A DNA stretch of 64,000 nucleotides from Pontibacter qinzhouensis (lineage in GTDB: Bacteria > Bacteroidota > Bacteroidia > Cytophagales > Hymenobacteraceae). Positions 15,448-24,004 of the stretch are shown piece after piece; position 1 is the first letter of the stretch; every line of letters starts with the position of its first letter. Location: positions 1-64,000 of the forward strand of contig NZ_VRTY01000006.1 of the NCBI RefSeq assembly GCF_008017455.1, given 5' to 3'. The position numbers were made by a program, and so were the translations under genes. The notes below the pieces were generated by a model. That model saw only the letters and a list, made by a program, of their open reading frames with translations, was not told where the DNA came from and ran no database searches.

Positions 15448-18300
15448 ATGAGCGAACCAAGAAAAAAACTATTCCTGCTGGATGCCCTGGCCCTGATTTA
15501 CCGGGCACATTTTGCTTTCAGTAAAACACCGCGCATCAACTCCAAAGGCATGAGCACCGGGGCTGCGCTCGGCTTTACCAACACGCTGGTAGAGGTGCTG
15601 ACCAAAGAACAGCCTACACACATTGGCGTAGCCTTCGACTCACCGGCTAAAACTTTTCGCCACGATAGCTTCCCGGAGTACAAAGCAAACCGGCAGGCAC
15701 AACCCGAAGATATTTCGATTGCCATTCCGTACTGTAAAAAAATTGTAGAAGCCTTTAACATCCCGGTGCTGATTATGGACGGCTATGAGGCCGACGACAT
15801 TATTGGCACCCTTTCGTGCAAAGCCGAGCAAGCCGGTTTTGATGTGTACATGATGACACCCGACAAAGACTATTGCCAGATGGTGACCGAACACGTGTAC
15901 CTCTACAAACCTGCTTTCCTGGGCAACGCCGTGGAGGTGTGGGATGTGCAGAAGGTGCTCGACAAGTGGGAGATAGAGCGGGTGGAGCAGGTAATCGATA
16001 TTCTGGGTCTGCAGGGCGATGCTGTAGACAATATACCCGGCATACCTGGCATTGGTGAGAAAACAGCCAAATCGCTCATAAAGCAATTTGGCTCTGTAGA
16101 GAACCTCGTAGCCAGCACCGACCAGCTGAAGGGCAAGCAAAAGGAAAACGTTATAAACTTTGCCGACCAGGGCCTGCTCTCTAAAGAACTAGCTACCATT
16201 CACCGCGATGTGCCGATTGCTTTTAACGAAGAAGCATTGCTATATAACGGTCCGAACGAAGAGCAACTAACGGAGCTGTTTGCAGAGCTGGAGTTCCGGC
16301 AGCTGGCACAGCGCGTATTGGGTAAGTCGCTGGCATCGGCTACTGCGGCTGCACCGGCCATTGGTCGTAAGGCAAAAGCGGCAGACGCCTCGCAAACATC
16401 GCTATTTGGCGCTCCTGCCGCCTCCGAAACTGCCGAAGCACCTGCACCAGAAGCTGGCGAAGTGCTGCCGGCCCAAATGCAGACCATTAACACTACCCTG
16501 CACGACTACCACCTGATCAATACACCGGAGCTGCGCCAGAGCCTGGTGCAGTACCTGAAGCTGCAGGACGAAATCTCCTGGGATACCGAAACCACTGGCA
16601 TCGATCCTATTACGGCCCGATTGGTAGGCATGTCGTTTAGTTACCGCCCCGGCGAAGCATACTATGTGCCGGTGCCGCACCAGAACCCCGACGAGGCACA
16701 ACAGCTGGTAGAGGAGTTCCGGGAGGTGCTGGAAAACCCGAATATTGCCAAGGTAGGCCAGAACATAAAGTATGACATTACGGTGCTGAAGAAGTACAAC
16801 GTGGAAGTGCAGGGGCCGATTTTCGATACTATGCTGGCGCACTACCTGCTGGAACCCGAAATGCGCCATAATATGGATGTGCTCTCGGAAACTTACCTGA
16901 ACTACAGCCCGGTTTCTATTACAGCGCTCATCGGGCCGAAAGGCAAAAACCAGCTGACCATGGCCGACCTGAAGCCGGAGCAGGTAAGCGACTACGCTTG
17001 CGAGGATGCCGACATAACCCTTCGCCTGAAAAACTACTTTGAGCCGCTGCTGCAGGAACAAGGCCTCATGAAGCTGTTCCGGGAGGTAGAAACGCCGTTG
17101 GTACAGGTGCTGGCCGATATGGAGCACGAAGGCATTAGTATAGATGCCAATGCCCTGGCCGATATTTCGGTACAGCTGGAGCAGGAGATAGGGCAGATAG
17201 AGAAAAGTATTTTTGAAATAGCCGGCGAGAAATTCAACATCGGTTCACCAAAGCAACTAGGCGATATTCTGTTCGACAAGCTGCAGCTGCACGGCAAAAG
17301 CAAAATCAAAAAAACCAAAACCGGCCAATATGCTACCGGCGAAGAAATACTCTCGAAGCTGGCTGGGGAGCACGAAATCGTAAAGCTGATACTGGACCAT
17401 CGGGAACTCTCGAAACTGAAGTCGACTTACGTGGATGCGCTGCCGCAGCTGGTGTGCTCACTCGATAACCGGGTGCACACTTCGTTTAACCAGGCAGTAA
17501 CTGCCACCGGCCGCCTCAGCTCCACTAACCCGAACCTGCAGAACATCCCGATCCGTACTGAGAGAGGCCGCGAGATCAGGAAGGCGTTTGTGCCACGCAA
17601 CAGCAAGCACCAGATTATTTCGGCTGACTACTCGCAGATAGAGCTGCGCATTATGGCCCATTTCAGCGGCGACGAAACCATGAAAACCGCTTTTAGAAAT
17701 GGCCTCGATATACATGCCTCCACCGCCAGTAAAGTGTTTCATGTGCCGCTGCAGGAGGTGACTAGCGAGATGCGCCGCAAAGCCAAAACGATTAACTTTG
17801 GCATTATTTACGGCATTTCGGCTTTTGGTTTGTCGGAGCGGCTGGCCATACCACGGCGTGAGGCAGTCGATATTATTGAGGCTTATTTTCAGGAGTTCGA
17901 TGCCGTAAAGGCGTATATGGATGGCGCTGTAGAGAAGGCACGTGAGCTGGAGTATGCCGAAACGCTGCTGGGCCGCCGCCGTTACCTCCGCGATATAAAC
18001 TCGCGCAACGCTACTATCCGGAACTTTGCCGAGCGCAACGCCATTAACGCACCCATACAAGGCACCGCCGCCGACATCATTAAAATCGCCATGATCAACA
18101 TTCAGGATTATCTGCGGCAGGAGAAACTGCAGACTCGCATGGTGCTGCAGGTACACGACGAACTCCTGTTCGATGCGCCGAAGGAAGAAGTGGAAATCGT
18201 AACGCCAAAAATAGTTGAGCTCATGACGAATGCGCTGCAGCTAAGTGTGCCCATGGAAGTAGGTTTAGGTGTTGGCAACGACTGGCTGGAGGCGCATTAG
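15448..18300 (+). CDS. polA: DNA polymerase I
   Basis: A 950-residue, full three-domain enzyme for Okazaki fragment maturation and repair. The 5'-3' exonuclease domain (about 1-300) has DALALIYRAHFAF, DGYEADDIIG and GDAVDNIPGIPGIGEKTA. The 3'-5' proofreading domain keeps the acidic pair (SWDTETTGID, about residue 376). The polymerase domain shows DYSQIELRIMAHFSGDE (motif A), RRKAKTINFGIIYG (O-helix) and QVHDELLFD (motif C). An Ala/Pro-rich linker lies around residues 298-345. It is longer than E. coli Pol I (928). It is monocistronic as far as can be seen and is followed by repeat copy 6. Confidence 0.98.
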   Translation: MSEPRKKLFLLDALALIYRAHFAFSKTPRINSKGMSTGAALGFTNTLVEVLTKEQPTHIGVAFDSPAKTFRHDSFPEYKANRQAQPEDISIAIPYCKKIVEAFNIPVLIMDGYEADDIIGTLSCKAEQAGFDVYMMTPDKDYCQMVTEHVYLYKPAFLGNAVEVWDVQKVLDKWEIERVEQVIDILGLQGDAVDNIPGIPGIGEKTAKSLIKQFGSVENLVASTDQLKGKQKENVINFADQGLLSKELATIHRDVPIAFNEEALLYNGPNEEQLTELFAELEFRQLAQRVLGKSLASATAAAPAIGRKAKAADASQTSLFGAPAASETAEAPAPEAGEVLPAQMQTINTTLHDYHLINTPELRQSLVQYLKLQDEISWDTETTGIDPITARLVGMSFSYRPGEAYYVPVPHQNPDEAQQLVEEFREVLENPNIAKVGQNIKYDITVLKKYNVEVQGPIFDTMLAHYLLEPEMRHNMDVLSETYLNYSPVSITALIGPKGKNQLTMADLKPEQVSDYACEDADITLRLKNYFEPLLQEQGLMKLFREVETPLVQVLADMEHEGISIDANALADISVQLEQEIGQIEKSIFEIAGEKFNIGSPKQLGDILFDKLQLHGKSKIKKTKTGQYATGEEILSKLAGEHEIVKLILDHRELSKLKSTYVDALPQLVCSLDNRVHTSFNQAVTATGRLSSTNPNLQNIPIRTERGREIRKAFVPRNSKHQIISADYSQIELRIMAHFSGDETMKTAFRNGLDIHASTASKVFHVPLQEVTSEMRRKAKTINFGIIYGISAFGLSERLAIPRREAVDIIEAYFQEFDAVKAYMDGAVEKARELEYAETLLGRRRYLRDINSRNATIRNFAERNAINAPIQGTAADIIKIAMINIQDYLRQEKLQTRMVLQVHDELLFDAPKEEVEIVTPKIVELMTNALQLSVPMEVGLGVGNDWLEAH

Positions 18301-18343
18301 AAATTTTGATTGGATGAGTAATTGAGAGAATAGATTAACTTTT

Positions 18344-18400
18344 ACCCTTGGCAAAAAAACGCCTGAAATCTTTCGGGAGGCCGTTTTTATTAGAATAATT
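18344..18400 (+). repeat. 57-bp dispersed intergenic repeat, copy 6
   Basis: A canonical 57-base plus-strand copy, ACCCTTGGC...GGGAGGCCGTTTTTATTAGAATAATT in outline. It lies 43 bases past the polA stop, in sense. Confidence 0.9.
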
Positions 18401-18509
18401 GCTGGTTGACCTAAGTGTTAATTGTTAAATCGTTTTATGGTTAAATTGCTGATGTTGGGTGGGGTAAATTTTAATTAACTGATGAAGCGAAAGGAATTCA
18501 AAGCGCTTA

Positions 18510-18566
18510 ACCCTTGACTGAAAAATGGCTAAAATCTCTCTGAAGGCAGTTTTCATTTGAATAATT
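18510..18566 (+). repeat. 57-bp dispersed intergenic repeat, copy 7
   Basis: A plus-strand copy of 57 bases, ACCCTTGACTG...CTGAAGGCAGTTTTCATTTGAATAATT in outline. It ends 4 bases before the perfect hairpin terminator at 18570. Confidence 0.88.
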
Positions 18567-18569
18567 TAA

Positions 18570-18626
18570 CTTCTTTGCCATAAAAAAGGCTGCCAATAGT
18601 TGGCAGCCTTTTTTATGGCAAAGAAG
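18570..18626 (-). terminator. 27-bp perfect hairpin terminator
   Basis: The arms 18570-18596 and 18600-18626 are perfect complements with a 3-base loop (TAG). The inner part AAAAAAGGCTGCCAA/TTGGCAGCCTTTTTT is a classic intrinsic terminator usable in both directions. It starts 6 bases past the stop of the minus-strand GDSL gene. The stem is unusually long and without mismatch. Confidence 0.9.
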
Positions 18627-18632
18627 TCATAG

Positions 18633-19964
18633 CTATGGCAGTAGCACTGCGCGGTACTTTGTTGCATCCACTGTCGGTATCTGAGCGCTATATTTTGCAT
18701 TTATTGTTTTAATCATTTCGTTTGCAAGTATTGCATATCCTCTTGGCGTTAGATGAATGCCGTCTAAAGAGAATAAATTTCCTGTAACAAAAGTTGGAGC
18801 GTACGTTACTGCATCCATTACAAAGCCTCCTTTAATGGTATTAAAGTAGTTGTTAACATCAAAGAAAGCCAAGTTTTTAGCCGCCGCAATATTTTTGATT
18901 ACCTGATTGTAGCTTGAGGTAAAGTCATTAATTTCATCAATCTCCCTCTCGCTTAAAAACAAGTTCCCTGGCAGAGGAACCTGTGACCCATACCCCTGCA
19001 AGGCTATTCCCTCTAAAGCAGGAAGTAACACTAGTTCAGTAGATTTGATTTGCCGAAAACCCGCGGGGGCATCAGGATCACGCACAATTAAAGGATTGGG
19101 CCCCAAAGTAAAAGTAATTCCCAAAGCGCCACTGCCGTATGCTGCATTTAAAGCATCTACCTGTGCCTGGGTGGTTAATGTAAGCGCATTATAGGGTACT
19201 GTTGTAAAAAATGGAACCGTCTTCACATCAGGAATATTTACTAAAATTCCTTCTGCGCCATTTGCAGTAAGATTATTTATAAAGTTTGTATAAATGTTTT
19301 CAAACGTCGCTTTGTTGGTCAGAGCCTGAGTAGGATTAGAAGGCTCTCCTCCTGCCAATGCATAACCTAAAACATCATTGCTGCCAAGCCACATAGAGAA
19401 GAAAGTTGGCTGAGACTCAAGAACTTCTTGTATGTATGCCTTATTTCCAACCTCAGCAGGTTCTAGAAGTCTTTCTAAATAAGGATTGCTGGCACCATAT
19501 GCAGCAGATGCACTGGTCAAAACCGATATACCAGGAATGCCCAGGTTCTGCACGGGTTCTAAATATTTGGAAAGAGCTTTGGCTCCTCCGGGTAGTGTGC
19601 CTCCTCTTGTAGCCTGTGCCGCAACAGGTTCCGGAATAGGGATTCCTCCAACCAAGCTTCCTACTTTTATATACCCACTGCCATTTGCCTCAGCCTCAGA
19701 GAACAGCGGTTGTGCAAACTCGCCACCTCCTACTATTCTAAACTGTTGTGCAAGTATAGCAGGGTAAGAATTAAGCTGACCTTCGCGGTACAGACCGTTA
19801 TCTTGAAAACCAGCTGTAAGCGAGTTGCCAACAGCCACATATTTAGTAAGATCAAGTTGGCTTCCTGCCGAGATACTTGGTACTTCTATCTCTGGTTCGC
19901 AACTGGCAAGGAACATACCGGCAGCAAGTGCCAGCATGACTGGTTTATAGAAAAACTTTTTCAT
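18633..19964 (-). CDS. SGNH/GDSL-type lipolytic lipoprotein
   Basis: A 443-residue lipoprotein from ATG 19964 (MKKFFYKPVM); an in-frame ATG at 19970 is also possible. The signal peptide has a lipobox FLASC (Cys22). The catalytic Ser48 lies in VAVGNSLTAG (block I), SMWLGSNDVLG gives block III and SLDGIHLTPRGY near the C-terminus the Asp-His pair. It probably hydrolyses lipid esters at the outer membrane. It lies 17 bases downstream of the FadL-family gene and is almost certainly co-transcribed with it. Hydrolysis of a lipid by this protein and import by the porin is a reasonable inference. Confidence 0.93.
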   Translation of the reverse strand: MKKFFYKPVMLALAAGMFLASCEPEIEVPSISAGSQLDLTKYVAVGNSLTAGFQDNGLYREGQLNSYPAILAQQFRIVGGGEFAQPLFSEAEANGSGYIKVGSLVGGIPIPEPVAAQATRGGTLPGGAKALSKYLEPVQNLGIPGISVLTSASAAYGASNPYLERLLEPAEVGNKAYIQEVLESQPTFFSMWLGSNDVLGYALAGGEPSNPTQALTNKATFENIYTNFINNLTANGAEGILVNIPDVKTVPFFTTVPYNALTLTTQAQVDALNAAYGSGALGITFTLGPNPLIVRDPDAPAGFRQIKSTELVLLPALEGIALQGYGSQVPLPGNLFLSEREIDEINDFTSSYNQVIKNIAAAKNLAFFDVNNYFNTIKGGFVMDAVTYAPTFVTGNLFSLDGIHLTPRGYAILANEMIKTINAKYSAQIPTVDATKYRAVLLP

Positions 19965-19981
19965 ATACATTAAATAACGAA

Positions 19982-21223
19982 TCAAAATTTGTAGTTGAGC
20001 GCAATGCCAGGAATATAGGCCACAGACTTATAGGTTCCGGCTATGCCTCCAGATAAATCAGAAGCATCGGTTCTTTTCTTTTTGTTGATGTACAGAAAAG
20101 AGGCATCCACACTCAGGTCGTCAGATAGTTTGTAGCCAAAACCAACTGAAAGGCCACGTGAGTCAGAATCGGGCGTTTCGGGAGTCAGGTAACCTTCCTG
20201 CACCGGCGTACCGTCGTAGTAGGCACCAGCTCGCAGCGCAAACACATCAGACACATTGTATTCGCCACCTATGCGGTAAATGTAAGCATCTTTGTAATTA
20301 CGGGCGTTTTCAGCAAAGTTGCTTCCGTTCACATCCTGGCTGTAGTCGAAACGCAGGCTCTTGTAAGCACTCCAGCCCACGTGGCTCACATCTACAGCAA
20401 TAGTCAGGTCTTGGGTTGGCATAAAGCCAGCGCCTAAGGTAAGGGTTGCCGGCAGAGGCAAGGTAGCATCGAACTCAGTACCTGCCGGAAAGCGGCCTGC
20501 AATGGCTGGCGAAGTAGGAATGTTTGAGAACGTGACATCGCCCCCTGATACTTTCATATCTACTTTAGAGCGGTAGCTAAGGCCAAAAGAGAGCTGCTCA
20601 GATGGTTTGAAGAATATACCGGCGTTAAAGCCGACACCGTTTGCCTTGCCATCTAGTTCTGCATTAGCGTAAGCTCCTTCTGAATTTTGGAGTGGGAGGT
20701 CGCGCTGCAGGTTTACACCGCCAATGGCATATACAAAACCTGCTCCAATGCCTAACTGGTCGGTAATCTGGTAGCTCAGCGTTGGCTGAATAAAGATAGC
20801 CTGCAACGTAAGTTCCGATAAGGCAAAACGGCCATTCCAGTCGTTGCCCCAGTTTACAGTGCTGCCAAAGGGTGTATACACTCCTAAACCAGCCTTTAAC
20901 TTATCGCTGATGCCAAAAACACCATACACATGAAAGGGAGTGCCCGTAGGGTTATCGGTCATGGCTGTTGCTCCGCTGGGCTCCGGGGCCTGGTAAGCAA
21001 TTTTAGAGATAATGCCCGACGCACCAATGGTTACACCATTTTCGCGCAGGAAACTCATGGCTCCCGGGTTAAAGAAAATACTGGAAGTACCTGTTGTGAT
21101 ACCTGTACCAGTATGGCCCATACCAATCTGCCGCTGGCTCGCCAGGTTAACCTGGTAGCCGCCTGCCATTGCCGCACCTGATAGCAGAGAACCGACGATC
21201 AAAGCTAAAAATTTTTTTTTCAT
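19982..21223 (-). CDS. OmpP1/FadL family outer-membrane transporter
   Basis: A 413-residue beta-barrel protein from ATG 21223 (MKKKFLALIV); the longer frame to 21271 adds 16 residues before a clear signal peptide (ending SGAAMAGG). FadL family features: the N-terminal QVNLASQRQIGMGHTGTG, TSSIFFNPGAMSFL (the family's NPA/NPG box), repeated barrel strands with GLSYRSKV, and terminal aromatic NYKF. These channels take hydrophobic compounds such as long-chain fatty acids across the outer membrane. The GDSL lipoprotein gene follows 17 bases downstream. An 18-bp inverted repeat lies upstream in the probable 5' leader. Confidence 0.93.
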   Translation of the reverse strand: MKKKFLALIVGSLLSGAAMAGGYQVNLASQRQIGMGHTGTGITTGTSSIFFNPGAMSFLRENGVTIGASGIISKIAYQAPEPSGATAMTDNPTGTPFHVYGVFGISDKLKAGLGVYTPFGSTVNWGNDWNGRFALSELTLQAIFIQPTLSYQITDQLGIGAGFVYAIGGVNLQRDLPLQNSEGAYANAELDGKANGVGFNAGIFFKPSEQLSFGLSYRSKVDMKVSGGDVTFSNIPTSPAIAGRFPAGTEFDATLPLPATLTLGAGFMPTQDLTIAVDVSHVGWSAYKSLRFDYSQDVNGSNFAENARNYKDAYIYRIGGEYNVSDVFALRAGAYYDGTPVQEGYLTPETPDSDSRGLSVGFGYKLSDDLSVDASFLYINKKKRTDASDLSGGIAGTYKSVAYIPGIALNYKF

Positions 21224-21309
21224 AAAAGTTTGTTGATTTTTTAAAGCACTTCGGGTAATTGTAAAGCCCATACTGTCAAGGCCTCATACAGGTTTCGTAA
21301 AACATTTTC

Positions 21310-21349
21310 AGACTTATTTTCTATTTCTGAGGAAATAGAAAATAAGTCT
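21310..21349. promoter_or_regulatory. 18-bp perfect inverted repeat in the FadL leader
   Basis: AGACTTATTTTCTATTTC (21310-21327) pairs fully with 21332-21349 across the 4-base loop TGAG. It lies 87 bases before the FadL start codon and downstream of the putative promoter, so it would be a hairpin in the mRNA leader or a dyad binding site. Confidence 0.6.
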
Positions 21350-21404
21350 TAAATAGAATTAAACCTATATTTACAAACTACCTCCCATGCTGCCTTCTAA
21401 CTAA

Positions 21405-21438
21405 CAAACGTACTCAATATTTTAATCGGGTTGAGCAA
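21405..21438 (-). promoter_or_regulatory. Candidate promoter of the FadL-GDSL operon
   Basis: On the minus strand TTG (21438-21436), 23 bases, then TACGTTTG (21412-21405), which fits the Bacteroidota TTG / TAnnTTTG pattern. It predicts a leader of about 175 bases that contains the inverted repeat. Confidence 0.4.
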
Positions 21439-21804
21439 TCAGAGCAAATAAAAATTTCATAAAATACTGCTATACCAGCTCCGGCAGACATAAAGCCATC
21501 ATCACTAAAGTTAAAATACTGGTAATGAGCTTTGTAAAATTAAAACAGTAAACTGTGCTGTTTATCCTATTCCCGTTGCCTCTCCTGCTTCATTCAGCAG
21601 GCAAACTGCTGTTCTGGTTTCGCATTGCAGTTGGCTTGGGCTTTACTCTTCCTGCTTAGCAAGAACCTGCTGAGAGGTGCTTTTGCAGCAGCAGAACCAG
21701 CAGACGAGTTGTTTAACCAGCTGTAGCGACAATTTATAGGTTCAGCCTTATCTTAAATGGCGACAATCCGTTTAACTAGTCTCAAAAGAAGACAGAAAGA
21801 ACTG

Positions 21805-22722
21805 ATGTACGATGTAATAATTATAGGTGGCGGACCAGCAGGTTTAAACGCTGCCATGGTGTTGGGGCGCTGCAGGCGCAAAGTGCTATTGCTAGACACA
21901 GGCAAGCCGCGTAACCGCTGGTCGCACAGCATGAATGGCTTTATTACCCGCGATGGCATAGATCCAAAAGAATTTCTGGAAATCGGAAGAACCGAACTGC
22001 AAAAATATAAGGTAGAGTTTGTTTGCAAGCTCGTGAAAACGGCCACCTACAGCAAAGGGCATTTTGTTGTGAACGACGAAGACGGTACTGTATACACCTC
22101 GCACAAGCTGCTGCTGGCCACCGGCCTGAAAGATAAATTACCGGAACTGCCAGGCATTGAAGAACTGTATGGCAAAACTGTACACCACTGCCAGTACTGC
22201 GACGGCTGGGAGTCTGGCGACAAAGCCATTGCCGTGTATGGCAAAGACAGGAGAGGAATAGGCCAATCGCTCGCCATGAAAACCTGGAGTGATAACGTTA
22301 CCCTTTATACCGACGGCACCAACAAACTGGTACAAAGCGATTGGGATAAACTAAAGCTCAATGGCATAGCTGTTTGCACCGACAAAATAGACAGACTGGA
22401 AGGCGCAGACGGTAAACTGCAGCGAATTGTGCTTCGAAATGGCGATGTTCGGGAGCAGCAGGTTATGTTCTTTAGCACCGGCACCAAGCAACAATGCGAC
22501 TTAGGGGTGCAATTAGGGTGCGAGTTCACGAACAAAGGCGTTATTAAAACCCGGCGGCTCCAGAAATCGAACATACCAGGGCTTTTTGTGGCCGGCGATG
22601 CTGCCCGCGATGTGCAAATGGTTATTGTAGCTGCAGCCGAAGGTGCAAAAGCTGGCGTTGCTATCAACATGGAGCTGGAGCAGCTTTACCTGGAACGCGA
22701 GCCTGCGTTGGCAAAGAGTTAG
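21805..22722 (+). CDS. Thioredoxin-reductase-like FAD-dependent oxidoreductase
   Basis: A 305-residue flavoprotein from ATG 21805 (MYDVIIIGGGPAG); the frame upstream to 21757 adds 16 residues with no family support. FAD-binding GGGPAG (8-13), redox-active CQYC (Cys129-Cys132, where TrxR has CATC) and the C-terminal FAD motif GLFVAGDAARD are all present. The second nucleotide-binding site reads AVYGKDRRGIGQS instead of the usual GGGNSA-type NADPH loop, so the electron donor is uncertain. The overall fold is TrxB-like. No thioredoxin gene is adjacent. Confidence 0.9.
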   Translation: MYDVIIIGGGPAGLNAAMVLGRCRRKVLLLDTGKPRNRWSHSMNGFITRDGIDPKEFLEIGRTELQKYKVEFVCKLVKTATYSKGHFVVNDEDGTVYTSHKLLLATGLKDKLPELPGIEELYGKTVHHCQYCDGWESGDKAIAVYGKDRRGIGQSLAMKTWSDNVTLYTDGTNKLVQSDWDKLKLNGIAVCTDKIDRLEGADGKLQRIVLRNGDVREQQVMFFSTGTKQQCDLGVQLGCEFTNKGVIKTRRLQKSNIPGLFVAGDAARDVQMVIVAAAEGAKAGVAINMELEQLYLEREPALAKS

Positions 22723-22753
22723 TGCACTGCCTGCCAGAGCCTACCTGTTCCTT

Positions 22754-23596
22754 TTATTCTGATGAGATGATGGGAGCCTGATCTGCTTTGGTCGGGGCTG
22801 CTGCAGCCGGAATAGCCTGGAACAGGTGCTCTTTAAGGCAATAGCGGTAGCCTTGCACCAGCAGGTGCATGATCAGGTGCTCCACGGCAATAGGCTCGTT
22901 TTCTTCTACCTGCCGCGTATTCGAGAACCGGACTTTACCCGCATCTATAATGGTTACCACACCTGTTCCAAACACTTCTACCTGGTCTCCATCTTTAATA
23001 ATAATACCGGTTTCTTCGCTCAGGCCAATGCCGATGTACTCCTGGTCGTGGGCAACAGCGTGTGCCAACCGGCCAAAGCGGCCGCGTTCGGCAAAGTGCG
23101 TATCTATGTACACCTGCTGAATAAAGCCAAAGCCCTGAGTGGTTTTCATTTCGCCTTTAATGAGTGAGTAGTGCCCGTAGCCGTCGTAAATCATACGATC
23201 CGACATTACGGCTGCTCCGGCACTGGTACCAGCTATTATAATGTCGTCGTGTATGTAACGGCGGCGCATACTCTCCAGCAGCTGAGTACCTTCCAGAAAC
23301 CTGGCCAGACGCACCTGGTCTCCTCCTGTAAAAAACACAACTTCGGCTATTTCTATCTGATGCAGGTTTTCAGGAGTGTCGGCTTCATTCGTTTCGTCTA
23401 TGTGCATGAGCATCACATTGCTGCAGCCAAACTCTTCGAATGCTGCTATATAAGCGTTTCCCGAATCTTCTACTTCGGTGGCAGCTGTAGCAATAACCAC
23501 AATATGCGAGTGGGCGCTGCAAATCTCGTTTCGGATTAACTTCAGCAGGCCATCATCGTCGCCGCCACCTAATGCTATCAGTCTCCCTTTTATCAT
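22754..23596 (-). CDS. cphB: Cyanophycinase-like peptidase (S51 family)
   Basis: A 280-residue protein from ATG 23596 (MIKGRLIALGG). A longer frame to 23623 would start inside the -7-like box TATCTTTG (23628-23621), so the shorter start is preferred. The fold is the S51/cyanophycinase type: GGGDDD at 10-15, FFTGGDQ (about 88-94), nucleophile Ser125 in AGTSAGAAVMS, and DTHFAERGRFGRL with the catalytic His region. Cyanophycinases release beta-Asp-Arg dipeptides from cyanophycin. No cyanophycin synthetase is in this window, so the real substrate could be another isopeptide. It is convergent with the preceding oxidoreductase gene. Confidence 0.88.
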   Translation of the reverse strand: MIKGRLIALGGGDDDGLLKLIRNEICSAHSHIVVIATAATEVEDSGNAYIAAFEEFGCSNVMLMHIDETNEADTPENLHQIEIAEVVFFTGGDQVRLARFLEGTQLLESMRRRYIHDDIIIAGTSAGAAVMSDRMIYDGYGHYSLIKGEMKTTQGFGFIQQVYIDTHFAERGRFGRLAHAVAHDQEYIGIGLSEETGIIIKDGDQVEVFGTGVVTIIDAGKVRFSNTRQVEENEPIAVEHLIMHLLVQGYRYCLKEHLFQAIPAAAAPTKADQAPIISSE

Positions 23597-23737
23597 ACAG
23601 ATTCGTTTTGTTCGTGTTCCCAAAGATATTATTATACTCAGGTAACGGCATCTGAGTTAAAACAATAATTAACCTGCCGTCGGCCAGGCCACAGGTTAAC
23701 TACTATTTAACCAGGCAAAATTGAGTTACCCTGTCTA

Positions 23738-23794
23738 ACCCTTGGCTGCTTTTTCCATTTTTTTCTTTGGAAGGCCATTTTCATTTAAATAATT
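23738..23794 (+). repeat. 57-bp dispersed intergenic repeat, copy 8
   Basis: A 57-base plus-strand copy with canonical ends (ACCCTTGGC and CATTTAAATAATT). The middle is T-rich and cannot form the stem seen in other copies. Confidence 0.88.
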
Positions 23795-23904
23795 TGGCCA
23801 GGAGTCAGTTATTTATGCAACGCTACCTTTTAGCTATCCTTTGCCTTCAGAAATATCAAAAATGAAATACGGGAAGTTTTGGGGCAGCCTATAGTACCGT
23901 ACCA

Positions 23905-23961
23905 ACCCTTGACAAGATTTCGGCAAAAAACCTTCTGAAGGGCTTTTTCATTTAAATAATT
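23905..23961 (+). repeat. 57-bp dispersed intergenic repeat, copy 9
   Basis: A 57-base plus-strand copy, ACCCTTGAC...CCTTCTGAAGGGCTTTTTCATTTAAATAATT in outline. It lies 43 bases from the 3' end of the minus-strand hydroxylase gene, in antisense to it. Confidence 0.88.
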
Positions 23962-24004
23962 GCCGTTTAAGCTTTATCTCTTCTTTCATCTTACTTGCAT
24001 AAAA

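Larger units (their letters stand above)
18301..18569. other. Intergenic region with two repeat copies
   Basis: Holds repeat copies 6 and 7 in the same orientation, about 110 bases apart, with AT-rich sequence between them containing TTAATTGTTAAATCG-like phrases. No gene seen. Confidence 0.6.
21224..21804. other. Divergent intergenic region with promoter and inverted repeat
   Basis: About 580 bases between the FadL gene (minus) and the thioredoxin-reductase-like gene (plus). It holds an 18-bp perfect inverted repeat and a promoter-like pair for the minus strand. The part from about 21440 to 21800 shows no clear signal and no gene. Confidence 0.55.
23597..24004. other. Intergenic region with two same-orientation repeats
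   Basis: About 410 bases containing the upstream region of the cyanophycinase gene (TATCTTTG on the minus strand at 23628-23621) and repeat copies 8 and 9, both in plus orientation although both flanking genes are on the minus strand. No gene seen. Confidence 0.6.
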
